Part shown: positions 52,777-63,010 of the stretch, in pieces | Layout of the letters: each line of letters begins with the position of its first letter | Position numbering within the stretch: position 1 is the first letter of the stretch | Source: Dermacentor variabilis | Taxonomy: Eukaryota > Arthropoda > Arachnida > Ixodida > Ixodidae | DNA: 64,000 nt | Direction of reading: 5' to 3' | Assembly (NCBI RefSeq): GCF_050947875.1 | Contig: NC_134568.1 | Span: forward strand, 267,784,702-267,848,701 | The notes under the pieces: model-generated | The model's database searches: none | Told to the model about the DNA's origin: nothing | The model's input: the letters and a program-made list of their open reading frames with translations, nothing else | Position numbers and translations under genes: made by a program

Positions 52777-53494
52777 TTATGCAGCCTCGAGAGAACACAT
52801 GTCTATGCTGCCTGGATGACGTAGTTGTCTTTTCCGCTGATTTCCGCACGCATTTCGGCCATCTCGAGCACATTCTGGAATGCCTCACTGGGGTTGGACT
52901 TCAGCTAAAGTTAAAAAAAAAATGTTGTTTTGGCACCCGAAAGCTCATCATTCTTGACCATGTCATATCGCGAGACAGCATTCTTCCGAATCCAAACAAG
53001 CTCCGCGCTGTCGCCAACTTTCCGCAACCAAATAAGTTAAAGGAGCTTCAAAGTTTTCTTGGTTTATGCGTTTATTTCTGACGTTTCATTCAAAATTTTG
53101 CCTCCATAAGTGGCGCAACCCTGACAGACCTTCTAAGTGGCGAAAAAAATTTCAGCTTGGTCGCCCATTTGCGATGATACCTTCATGAAATTATGCCGCC
53201 TGTTCACCTCGCCACCTATTCTCCGCCACTATGATCCTGCAGCCCCCACCGAGGTCCACATTGATGCCAGTGGCATCAGACTCGGCGCCATACTCGCGCA
53301 ACGAAAAGCGGAGTTTAATGAATATGTCATCGCCTACGCCCTCCGAACTCAGACAAAGGCCAAGGCTAATTACTCGGTTTGAAAGGAAGAGTGTTTAGCC
53401 ATTATTTGGGCCCTTGGAATATTCCGCCCTTATTTGTATGGTCACCCTTTCGATGTCGTCTTTGATCACCATGCCCTTCGTTGGCTGTCCACCC
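52777..53494 (+). pseudogene. Gypsy pol: RT second half and RNase H
   Basis: The RT part has CLDDVVVFSADF (the YLDD box changed to CLDD), FGTRKLIILDHVIS and LQSFLGLCVYF. The RNase H part (53137-53494) has [18 protein letters not shown] and, after a stop near 53381, the EECLAII and [10 protein letters not shown] motifs. Two or three stops or frameshifts interrupt it. It ends abruptly at the TTAA at 53495. Confidence 0.8.
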
Positions 53495-53913
53495 TTAACT
53501 CTTTCGTTGCCACACCTATTCAAATAGATCATCGGGGATCGATGCTTTAGATTGCCAATTTTCACATGTGGTAGCCATTTCTTACCAAGTTACAACCATC
53601 TAGTTCTTAGTACAGGCATTGCACTTTCAGAATCAGATTAAATTTTCCTGCTCTGGCAATGTGATTTTTGAAGGACCTTTTCATGAACTAATGTGCGTAT
53701 GTTGTAGTGAAAAGGGGCATGGCTGTCACCCTCTGCTGCGATCAAGAAGAAAGCATGCCGCTCACGATTACGCCGCACTAGCATAAAAATTTTGTACTCA
53801 AATGACTCTCAGCAAGTCAAGAATTAAATTACCTATATCGTCGGCTTTACCGTCCGACGGTGCTGAGCAGTGATAATTACCCAAAAATGACGCCAGCTGT
53901 TGACTAGTCAGCT

Positions 53914-54690
53914 TTGGTTTGGAGTCCGAGTCATTGTAATCCACCAAAGTGTATTTCTGAAGATCCGCTGCATGTCCAACGTGTGGACCTGGCATTTTCA
54001 GCCAGTTTCCAAGAGTTTCGATTTCGTTTCTCTCGTAAAATCGCGGCAAGGGGTGCTGCTGGTGTCACTGCACAGTTATCGAAAGTCGCTCTCATGGCAT
54101 CGACCCGCGTGGCTGCGTCGCGAGAAGAGCATTGTGCGCGAGAAGAGCATTGTGCTCAAAACTATGCGACAACTGTACTTAAATTTATTGTTGAGACCTC
54201 GAGTTATGATTCTGAAGGTGACAGCAAAGCAGATTCAAGCTCTGATGGCAACAATGTTTCGAGTCTGCCCGGGACATCCGCAGCTGTTCACTGGCGAGTT
54301 TCCTTTATGGCCGTGAGTAGTCTCCTTCCTTGTGCACGCTTATCTGCCGATCTTTTTGCGCAACCTGAGAGCTCTACTGATTATCTTCAGGCCGCATACT
54401 TCGCTTGATCATGATGTGCTGCTATTGGCAGCAAAGAAACTTCCGTTCACGCCAAGAAGGCTGCCCGTAGTACATCTCGGCCCAGCACTACGGAGCAGCG
54501 CAAGACAGTTTACAACGGCATGGGATTTCTTTCTACTCTTCTTCTCTGGAGAGGTGATGAAGACAATCTGCAAAAGGCAAACATATATGCTTGGATGCAT
54601 AATTCTGTAGTTGCCCGGTGTCATGGCTCCTCACCCGTTCGCCGTAGGCGCGAAGTAATCGATGGGGTATGCAAGTCGCTTGGTCGTTCT
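53914..54690 (+). pseudogene. piggyBac-like transposase, N-terminal part
   Basis: Two overlapping frames together resemble the start of a piggyBac transposase. There is an acidic/serine-rich leader (SYDSEGDSKADSSSDG near 54200), then AWDFFLLFFSGEVMKTICK at about 54514-54570, with a frame change into NIYAWMHNSVVAR. The aromatic DFF-LFF pattern, followed by an isoleucine/cysteine segment and asparagine-x-tyrosine, is the usual entry to the family's DDE_Tnp_1_7 domain. The catalytic aspartates further on are not present. Similarity is by eye and moderate. Confidence 0.55.
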
Positions 54691-54699
54691 GTACTCAAG

Positions 54700-55640
54700 T
54701 GAACACAGCAAAGGAGTCAGAGTCGGGAGAAAGAAAAAATAAAACTTATTGACTGACAATGACACAAAGATTAAAAGAAACACAAAAAAACAAAAGAACA
54801 CTTACACACATGTACTTAATCTAGATCAATGATGAATACAAAAGAAATACAACGAACAGTTAACAGTAAACATATGAGTTAACACTACACAAGACACACT
54901 TAACGTGGTCAATTAAACAGAGTTCAAAGAAAAAAAATGATGGCATACACATCACCGGGCAGCTACAGCAAGTCCATAAAGCGTGGAGTCGACGGCAGAG
55001 CTTTCCCAAAGAACACTGGCAAGCTGATCTCGTTGCAGTAGATGTGATTGCTGGGCTGGGTTTCCCGGGTGTCTAGGTCTGACACCTTCCCTCGAGCAGG
55101 TTGAGCTAACTTGGGGGGGAACTACCGTGGGCTTCGTTGCAGACGTTGGTTTGTCGTCTCTTATGCCAACTAGTAACTCGCAGTTCAGATGTGGCTACGC
55201 GGCCCAGGTGATACTGGACGGCACTAGCTCCTTGATGCTTTTCAGCAGAGTGTAGGCTCAGCTTCTAGACTCTAGACTGCCTAGCTCGGTCTAAAACCTG
55301 CATTTAAAGAACTTCTCCTTTCCCTAGTTCCCTGTGTTGGGGAATGGCAGATATTGGTGACGATCCAGTCAAGTTCACCCAATTGGATCCCGGCTCCTCC
55401 CAAGGTCTTGGCCACGCCCCTTTTAATTAGGGGCGAGGGAACGGGTATTCCTCCTGGCGTTTAGAGGTTGCACACTTGTATTGCACCACACACGCACACC
55501 CTTGAGTCCTTGGCGGGCCTCTATTGTCCGTTCATAAACAGGAGAAATGATGGCAGCCGGCCACATGGCGCTGTTGGCACACATACACTGACAGCATTTC
55601 GTGGACGTGGTATTGCACAGAGGCACCACATACACTGTCA
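54700..55640 (-). other. Unassigned 0.95-kb segment, LTR-like features
   Basis: It is neither transposase nor LINE coding. On the minus strand it ends with AATAAGTTTTATTTTTTC (a polyadenylation-like signal, about 54740) and a pyrimidine-rich stretch, as an LTR or a processed 3' end would. TGACAGTGTATGTGGTGCC and TGTCAGTGTATGTGTGCC near 55570-55635 form a short imperfect tandem. The AATACCACGTCCACGAAA text near 55600 resembles the LINE leader near 60690. No matching duplication at the two ends was found, so the class is open. Confidence 0.35.
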
Positions 55641-55651
55641 GCACTTTTTTT

Positions 55652-58600
55652 TTAAACGTCTTTACTTCTGCGTTTAATAGGCGAAACGACAGTGGGTCCA
55701 GGCAAAGGTGTGGAAAGAGCTGCAGCGCGCGCGGCCTGGTGTGCCTTTTCGTTTCCAGTGATTCCTTCATGTGAAGAAATTAATTTGACAATTGTGGTGT
55801 AGCCTTCCCCTCGCAGGTGACAGACTTCAGCACGAATAGTCTTAAGAACGGCATGGTCTGCTCGCCCTGAGCAACAGGTGGTGTAGGCTGCTTGCGTGTC
55901 AGTATCAACATAATAGGTGCAAGGAGCCGGATCCTGTCTTTCTACTATGCGAGTGATGGCAAGGCGTATGGCTATGAGTTCAAGATAAGTGACAGTGTGT
56001 TCCTCGGGAAGCCGTTGGACTGCAGTGGTATCTGACTCGGAATCATGACAAGCCACGCCGGCACCAATTGGAGACTGTGTGAAGTTGAATGGCCGCATCT
56101 TGGGCTAGTTCGCATGACATCTTTGCGTGGCATTTTGCGTCAGCTTTACGCCTTTGTGGATTAGCAGAACTCATGTTTTTGGTAGTGGCATACCATCTAC
56201 AAGATCGGTAAGTTCCCATGGTGGGGCAGGAGATGAGAGCTGCTCTAAATTATCGACGTTGCAGCCTAATGTCTGTAGGATCTGACGGCCAGCCGCCGTT
56301 GTGGATAGATGGACACGCTGGGCGTGCAATTGCTGTTTGGCCAGATCCTGCAGGGCATTGATTCTGCTACATGCGTGTAGGTCGGCAATAGGGCAGTACT
56401 GTGGTAGGCCGGTAACCAGGCGCATCACCTTGTGGTTGATGCGCTCAAGCTGAAGGCATTGGGTTGCGTTAAGTCGCATGTAAGGATATGCGTATAGTAC
56501 TTTTGATGCGACGAGAGCTAGGGCTATTTGACGGAGCCCAACTTCTGTAATTCCCCACCCACGCGCAGAGACGCGACGCATAAGGTGGAAGGCCTGATGG
56601 CAACCGAGAACTGTGCCATGAAGCCAGCTTTGGCTCCTCCATCCTCGTCAGTTAGCATGCCGAGTATGCTGATTGTTTGTTTCCGGCAAATGACAGAGTC
56701 CCCTAAACGAAGGGAGATAAGGTTGCGTTCGGCCTCGGCTTGTAGCCGCAGTCCATTAATGACAGCCACGTACTCTGTTTTCTGCGGTGAGGTTTGCATG
56801 CCATACTCCTTAATGTAGTCGTGGACGACGTTACGGCCTGCCTGCAGGGCTAGTTCTTGCTCCCCAGGGGACCCTGAGTTGGTCCACAGGGTTGTATCAT
56901 CCGCATACACAGCATAATTAAGAGCGGGTATCGATGTCAGCATTGGTGGGCGGCCTGACATGGCAATGTTAAAAAGAGCGGGAGATATGACAGCACCTTG
57001 AGGGACTCCGATTTCATTATGTTGCCGTTCACCGAGCGTATCCCCAACCATCACCATGAATGTTCTGTCCGCAAGAAATGCTTTCACGAAACGGTACAGG
57101 TTCCCACCTATCCCCACTGCCTGAAGTTGGTGAAGTATGGTAGTGTGGGGCACGGAATCAAACGCCTTTTTGACGTCAACTCCAACCACTACCCGGAGCT
57201 GTGCACTGCTAGGGTATGCGAGAACGTCCCTATGAAGCCTTCTGAGAATATCTTGCATGCAGAGCCCACGGCGAAATCCTACTTGCATAGGGTACAGAAT
57301 GTTTTGTTTGTCTTGGTACCATTCAAGTCTGTGTAAAGCCATGCATTCCATCACCTTACGTTAGACATTAAAGGGACACTAAAGTGAAAAATGATTTTTT
57401 CTGCATCAGTAAATCACCGTTCTACAACACCAAAAACACCACTCTTATAACGATAAGACGTTTGGTAAGCCAGAAAAAGCGCAAGAACGAAATACGGGTG
57501 GCGACGCCTACATACGTTCCCGCACATGGGGGCTGTGACGTCTTGGATTTTGATGGCATCTTCTAGGGCCTACTAATTATATATAGCAGTACAGATTGAC
57601 TACATTGTGTTCTAAAGGAACCTAATATTAAACATGGCAAGTTTCGGGAACCTTTATTTAGCCAACATGGCCCAAATGCGAAAACATACTTTGGAATCCC
57701 TGACGTCACGCTGACGTACCAACGCTTGGGTTTCGGCACGAAATTCAAATACTGATACTTGGACCTTCATTTTCTCATCTAATAATAAACAATTCGTTAA
57801 TTTGACTGATGATCTAATCTAAATGGGTGGGAATGTGATCCTCACCGAGAGCTTGCCGGAATTTATCCTATGAGACGTCCTCCTCTATGCAATGGCATTG
57901 TTGAAGTTGCCGAGATTGCCGCCCTCGAGGGGTCCATGACACCACCACTTGGTAATGGTCGCTGCCCATGACATCTTCAGCCCGCGTCCATACAATTTCT
58001 TGGAGATGAGAAACTAGTGTCAGGTCTGGAGAAGTATCTTGCTGGCCTCCGTGTTGGCCAAGGCGAGTGTATAATGTTAGTTCATTGACGATGGTTAGTT
58101 TGGCTTTGGCAATGTGCTGCCAAAGATGTCTTCCACAAGCATCTGACCGGTGGTAGCCCCAGCATGTGTGCATGGCATTGAAATCGCCCCCAACTATAAC
58201 GCGATCCTGTGGGTATATTCTTAAATAATGTGCCACAAAATATATATCCACTCGATATGTCGTAGCGCCGAACGACCTGGCATAAACCGAAAACACCAAG
58301 GCTTGTTGGTCACCGTCTAGAGTGAGGCACACTCCCACTACCTCCTGCGTCTGCGTGCACCATGCGGAAGTATCAAGCTCTGTGTGGGCCGCATGTGAGA
58401 GAACAAGAACGCATGCTTCCCCATTGGCTACTGCAGGCGCCCTTTGCAATCCTGGCCCAGGACGTTTGTGTTGAATGAAAGGGGTGAAATAAGGTTTGTA
58501 CCCTATTAGATTAGGGCTATTAGTACTAGTCTCCTGAAGTAAGATAGCTATTGGAAGCGTGTGCGGGATGGACAGTCTCCTCTGGAGTTCTGCTCGTTTA

Positions 58601-58734
58601 CGCCGGATTCCCCGGCAGTTCCATTGTAAGAACCAAACAGTAGAATCTGGAGCAAAAATGCCGTGAGTCTTCGCACTAGTACCCGCCATTGTTAAACTGG
58701 GAGGTCCGTGAAATTGAAGCTGATGAGTGCCCAA
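55652..58734 (-). pseudogene. LINE ORF2: endonuclease, RT, RNase H, with internal gap
   Basis: The endonuclease (58734-57868) is open and has all expected landmarks: LQWNCRGIRRKRAELQ, LLQETS, IVGGDFNAMHTCWGY, DTSPDLTL and GSDHYQVVV. RT (57354-56524) has VGFRRGLCMQDIL, VVGVDVKKAFDSVPH, GVPQGAVISPALF and a catalytic YADDTTLW, all intact. The thumb continues at 56581-56171. RNase H (56098-55652) shows YVDTDTQAAY (DT instead of the usual DS) and SSHEGITGNEKAHQAAR. The RT front part is absent at the position of the MITE fragment. The catalytic boxes look better preserved than in any other LINE here. Confidence 0.8.
57366..57860 (+). mobile_element. MITE fragment (TTAAAGGGACACTAA type) inside the LINE
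   Basis: The left end, ATTAAAGGGACACTAAAGTG at 57366-57385, resembles the TTAA-MITE terminus at 3396. The interior contains GGGGGCTGTGACGTCTTGGA, then CCTGACGTCACGCTGACGTA, a paired motif also typical of that kind of element. The expected right terminus (TTTAGTGTCCCTTTAA-like) is missing, so the copy is truncated or its end was deleted with the adjoining LINE sequence. Confidence 0.5.
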
Positions 58735-60577
58735 GTCCGATCTCTTGCCTTGGAGAAATCTGTGGTATACCCAAGAGTGGAAGCATGCGCTTGATAACCT
58801 CGGTGGTAACTAGTTCGACTATTTGCCTAAGCTGGTCATTGTCTAAACGTACGGTGCGTGAATGGTCAGTGTCAGGATGCATTTCTACACCTTGTCGTGT
58901 ATTGCAGAGGGCTTCAGCATAGGCCCTATGTACGCATGCGTACTTGGGGTACCGTCGCCTGTTGTTCAAAGGGTGTTTGTGAAGATGGAGTGGCATTCGT
59001 TTGATGAACGCTCTCAGATTCGGTGGTTCGTTTGCGAAGGTTTTGCCCCTTAACTTTATGCCTACTATCTGTTGTCTTTGACAGTGGCTGATTTTGTATC
59101 GGAGGGAAGTCCTTTGGAGCAAACACATATTGCCCCGAGGATGACAGCTGTGTACTGGCAGGGCTCTTTTGCGCAGCCTGCGTAAATGTTTGGTTGCCTC
59201 GACGAAGCTCGGCTTGTTGCTGACACTCTTTCGTCGGGACAGTCGGATACGGCGCAGAATGCTGTTCCTCAGGGTTTTCGTAGGGAGTTGCTGAGCAGGG
59301 CACTTCGAGTCTGTGGCTACATGTTGACCTCCACAGTTGCGGCATAGGGGTTCTGCCGGAGAGATCGTGAGGTTGCCATGCACAGCAGACTGAGCATTGA
59401 CGTTGGTCGACTACTGGGCATGAATTTTTTTTTGCCCGATTTTGTGACAGGTCTCACATATGGCAGTTTTAGGATGGTAAGGTATTACCAGTAGGAGAGT
59501 GCTGTATAGGTAGATTTTGCGTGGCTGTTTAGAGCTCTCAAAAGTGATAAGAGCTGCTCCGTTCTTACCCATGGGCCTGGCACTCACTATCCTGCACAAG
59601 TAGCACTTGAGATTGGCCATAAGCTGTTTGCTTGTAAGCCCATTGGTACAATAGATGACGCCGCGGATCTGGCCTGGGCGAATGGTTTCATGAGCCTGTA
59701 TTGGTGTTTCCCTTCCAGAAATTATGAGAGACTGAAGTCCAAGAAGACGGTCCCTAGCATGAGTGTGCAAAACATCAACTGCAAACTGATTGCTTCGTTC
59801 AAGAGGGCGTACTTGAAAGCCTGAGTGAAAATGAATTGTCTGTAGCTCATCGGCAATGGCTTCGTGCAGCCAGTGTGCTGGCAAAGTGCCTAGTAGTCCA
59901 GGCGAGGTGAGCTTATTTATCAAAGTGTGTTTAACACTGATTGGATCGGCGGATGTTTTGCTCTTTCGCCGGATATATTACCAATCATCCCCTTCAGTAT
60001 GCCCATTATCAGCAAAGTGACCTAGTCTGCCTGACAAAGTGGCCGTGGAAGCTGACGCACAGCCCTGCACTCGGAAAAGCGCATTTGCATTGCAGCCGTT
60101 GTTAGCTGTGTTGAAGCTGCTAAGTTGACCGCCGTGCTGTTTACTCGCAAGGCGTTCATTGTGTTGAACTATATGGGGAGCGCCGAACGGCCCCCTTGAT
60201 TTCTTGGCAAATTTCGTAGATGGAAAATTGCAAGATCCTACCTGAGAACAGCTCTTTCTAGGTGCATTTTTCGTGGCAAGAACAGCAGAGGGATTGGAGA
60301 CCGGTATCGTCGCAACCACTTGGCTGGATTTGTCATCTGCATCCGTCATGCTTGCATCGGCGTCAAGCAGTTCGGAAGATTCCATCGCGTTATCTGTGCC
60401 ACCGCTCTGAAGCGATGCTGCCGTCGCATCTTGCTGCAGCTGCTCGGAAGCCATGTTGCAACCGGTGGCGCATGTGTCCGGCGATTCCAACTGGTTTTCT
60501 GGACCAGTCGTCGACGTGAAAACGTTTGGAACGTTATCCTGGGGTGTCGAGGAACATGAAGGTGGCGCCCCATCCAT
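58676..60577 (-). pseudogene. LINE ORF1 (Gag-like), at least two frameshifts
   Basis: The Met at 60577 starts a low-complexity serine/asparagine/alanine-rich N-terminus (to 59978). A folded RNA-binding part follows (59923-59411), with VIYCTNGLTSKQLMANLK and ALITFESSKQPRKIYL, ending in CETCHKIGQKK. A third frame (59383 on) supplies CRNCGGQHVATDSKC and a glutamine/proline-rich tail. Together these give two zinc-knuckle-like clusters, as expected for an I-type ORF1. It overlaps the start of ORF2 by about 60 bp in a different frame. Confidence 0.7.
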
Positions 60578-61034
60578 CTTTGGGAGCCTAGCCCAAAAAC
60601 TTCCGGGTCCAAAGCTTCAAAAACGTTGGAGTGATGCGAACGTGCGTCTGATCGGGATGGCTGCTTGCAGCACCACCCGTCAGCCTTTCGTGGACACGGG
60701 ATTGCGCATACACACCATACTTCGGAGTATTCGCACCCCCGCCTTCTTAGTAAGCTTCTCAATGCATGCGCGGAGGGCAGAGAATACACAGGGGTTCTTA
60801 CAAAAAGCTGTTGGGGCGTCGCGGTCGCGCCGACGACAAAAACAATAATCTCTAAGCCTGCCTTCGACTTCTCTCGGCCGCTTGCCCGAGTGGCCGGCAA
60901 TACCCGTCTTGCTCGTCGGTTGCTATTACTACAACCCTTTTGGTGCCCATTGATCGGTGCCTCGCCGAATCGAATAATGCCGCACCGTGACACCAGGCTA
61001 CGCTGAGAGTGATCTGTCCTGGAAAGAGGTGCAT

Positions 61035-61240
61035 GACTCCAGACGAGCTGGTGAAGTATGTTCCTTGGACTTCTCATTGGACCATCCTCAGAAGATGCCA
61101 AAAAGGTGGAACTGCAAAATGTGTTCAGGACCGCAAAGCTGAACAAAAACCAGACATTTTGTAAGAAAAGTGCGGAGTGCACCTATGCTTCACAAAATCC
61201 AGGAACTGCTTCGTTCATACCGCATGGTATGAGCGATGAA
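61035..61240 (+). pseudogene. piggyBac-like transposase C-terminal zinc finger
   Basis: Plus-strand reading near 61050-61075 gives DELVKYVPWTSHW. From 61109 it gives a cysteine pair in NCKMCSGPQS, then TKTRHF and, after a one-base frame change, CKKCGVHLCFTKSRNCF. The order C-x2-C, threonine-arginine, C-x2-C, L-C, C-F is that of the RING/PHD-like finger closing piggyBac transposases. At least one stop and one frameshift disrupt it. Its position just inside the right TTAA agrees with this. Confidence 0.6.
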
Positions 61241-61599
61241 CTGGTCTTAGTTCCTTTTTTGTATCTGAAGAACAGCGGTGTACTCAGCATTTATTTTTTG
61301 AGACACTATTCCTTGGTTATTTATCTTTGAAATGTATATTCTGAATTTCCTTTGATATTACTGTTTTGTAGATATTTTTTTATTGTTTTTATCAACTGGC
61401 AGTAAAAATGGTGCTTTCTATCATTTTTTTTTATCTAATAAATTTTTTTGTTTGGCAATGTATGTTTCTGGAAAGAGCATTACATTATCTAGAATATGCT
61501 GTGCTGCAGTGTGTGCTGGAATATTATTTGTAGTGCTAAATAATTTTTTTCCTAGACCTATAAAAAGCGACCATTTTCTTGCAGTAATGAAATAGTTAA

Positions 61600-63010
61600 C
61601 GACCCATCTGGCCGACCTGCTTGTTAGGCCCTTAAGCTACAGAAGTATGACATTCGCATTCTTTACCGTTCCAGCTGCAAACACACGGATGCTGACTGCC
61701 TTTCTCACTCGCCAGTCTCTTCTGACAGCACTTGCCTATCCGTCCTTGAGCCCACACTTACTGCACAACATGCCATCGGAGCAGCGCAAGGATCGCTGTA
61801 TCAGTGCTCTCATCAGCATCCTTTCTGATCCATCCACCTCTTCATAATCTCTCACTCTTCACCACCAGGCTACTCACTTCTCCATTTGTGACGGCCTTCT
61901 TTATCGTAACTATCTTTCTAACGGTCACAAGTGGTTTCTTGTGATACACCGCCATCTCTGTGACTTTATCTGCGATGCTTTTCATGCAGACCCACGGTGC
62001 ACATATTCCAGCATCTTCAAGGCCTATGCTCAACCACGCCTCCGATTTTATTGGTGCGGCATGTATAACTACGTTCGAAAGTTCATTCGCCCCTGTGGTC
62101 AGTGCCAATGCAGAAGATTACCTCCCAGACAAATCTACCTATCGCAACCCCTTCCCTGCCTTAGTTGACCCTTTGGTCATGTTAGTATCGCTATATACGA
62201 ACCGCTACCATCCACTCCAGCAGGGAACCACTGGATTATTGTTGCAGTGGATCACTTGACCCACTATGCTGAAACAGCTGCACTGCCAACTGACACCGCC
62301 CGCGACGTTGCCTTCTTTCTGTTATGACATTTCGTTCTGCGCCACTGTGCCCCTCGCATACTTCTGAGCGATAGAGGCCGAACCTTTCTTTCCAATGCTT
62401 TGAAAGCACTACTCGACGAATGCCGAATCATCCACCGCACAAGTACAGTGTACCATCCGCAAACTAACAGGATGACAGAATGCTTCAACCATACTCTTGT
62501 CGATATGCTCTCAATGTACGTCGCCTTTGATCATTCAAGTTGGGACCACGTTCTCCCTATTGTAACATATGCATACAATACTGCGGTCCAATGAACTACT
62601 GGATTTTCCCTGTACTTTCTCCTATACGGACTAGAACCATTTAATACATTTGATACCATTCTAACGTATAAACCTGACGCGTCTGAAAGTTCTCCGCTAT
62701 CTGAAGCTGCTCGGCATGCTGAGGAATGCCACCAGCTTGCCCACTCATTTTCCACCGAGGACCAGTGGCAGCAGCAATCCCGTCAACCTGGCAACCGTTC
62801 TGCACCAACTTTTCCCCCTGGCTCTCTGGTCTGGCTTCGATTACCTGCAGCAACACCCAGCATCTCCGCAAAACTTGTCGCAAAATACCTCGGGCCCTAC
62901 TGTGTTCTGGAGCAAACATCCTTCGTCAGTTACCTCGTGAAGCCCCTTATGCCATCGACTGACCTACACCATCGCAGCCGCGAACTTGTCCCTATCTCTC
63001 GCATTAAATT
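61600..63010 (+). pseudogene. Gypsy pol: RNase H end and integrase
   Basis: After the right TTAA the reading continues with the connection region (LKLQKYDIRILYRSSCKHTD, near 61629-61690). The integrase HHCC finger is at about 61941-62130 (HRHLCDFICDAFHADPR, then FIRPCGQCQCRR). The catalytic core is at about 62225-62600, with VDHLTHYAETAAL, LLSDRGRTFLSNALK and TVYHPQTNRMTECFNHTLVD. The C-terminal part (LGPYCVLEQTSFVSYLVKPL) ends near 63010. Stops near 61627 and 62325 and several frame shifts disable it. Confidence 0.8.

Larger units (their letters stand above)
55645..61030 (-). mobile_element. Antisense I-type LINE inside the piggyBac element
   Basis: On the minus strand, a G+C-rich leader (about 61030-60580) is followed by ORF1 (60577-58676, in pieces) and ORF2 (endonuclease 58734-57868, RT 57354-56171, RNase H 56098-55652). 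A short T-run at 55646-55654 on the plus strand could be the poly(A) end. A stretch of about 0.9 kb of coding normally lying between endonuclease and RT is missing, and a MITE piece sits there instead. The exact 5' end and target duplication could not be fixed. Confidence 0.75.
53499..61595 (+). mobile_element. piggyBac-type transposon remnant, split by an antisense LINE
   Basis: TTAA is duplicated at both ends (53495-53498 and 61596-61599) inside gypsy coding. The termini are weakly inverted: CTCTTTCGTTGC on the left and CTATTTCATTAC reverse-complemented on the right. Coding pieces of a piggyBac-like transposase occur near each end, the N-terminal side at 53914-54690 and the C-terminal zinc finger at 61110-61240. 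The catalytic middle is missing. The interior is filled by unassigned sequence (54700-55640) and an I-type LINE (55645-61030). Without these the element would be only about 1.8 kb. Confidence 0.7.
52777..63010 (+). mobile_element. Second Ty3/gypsy element, 5'-truncated and split by a piggyBac element
   Basis: RT and RNase H pieces (52777-53494) and RNase H end plus integrase pieces (61600-63010) belong to one gypsy pol, of a type close to the element at 9155. The coding sense passes straight from one side to the other when the insertion and one TTAA are taken out. LTRs, gag, protease and the first half of RT are missing, and the 5' side is cut by a DNA-element end at 52774. No 3' LTR was recognised after 63010. 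Confidence 0.8.
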
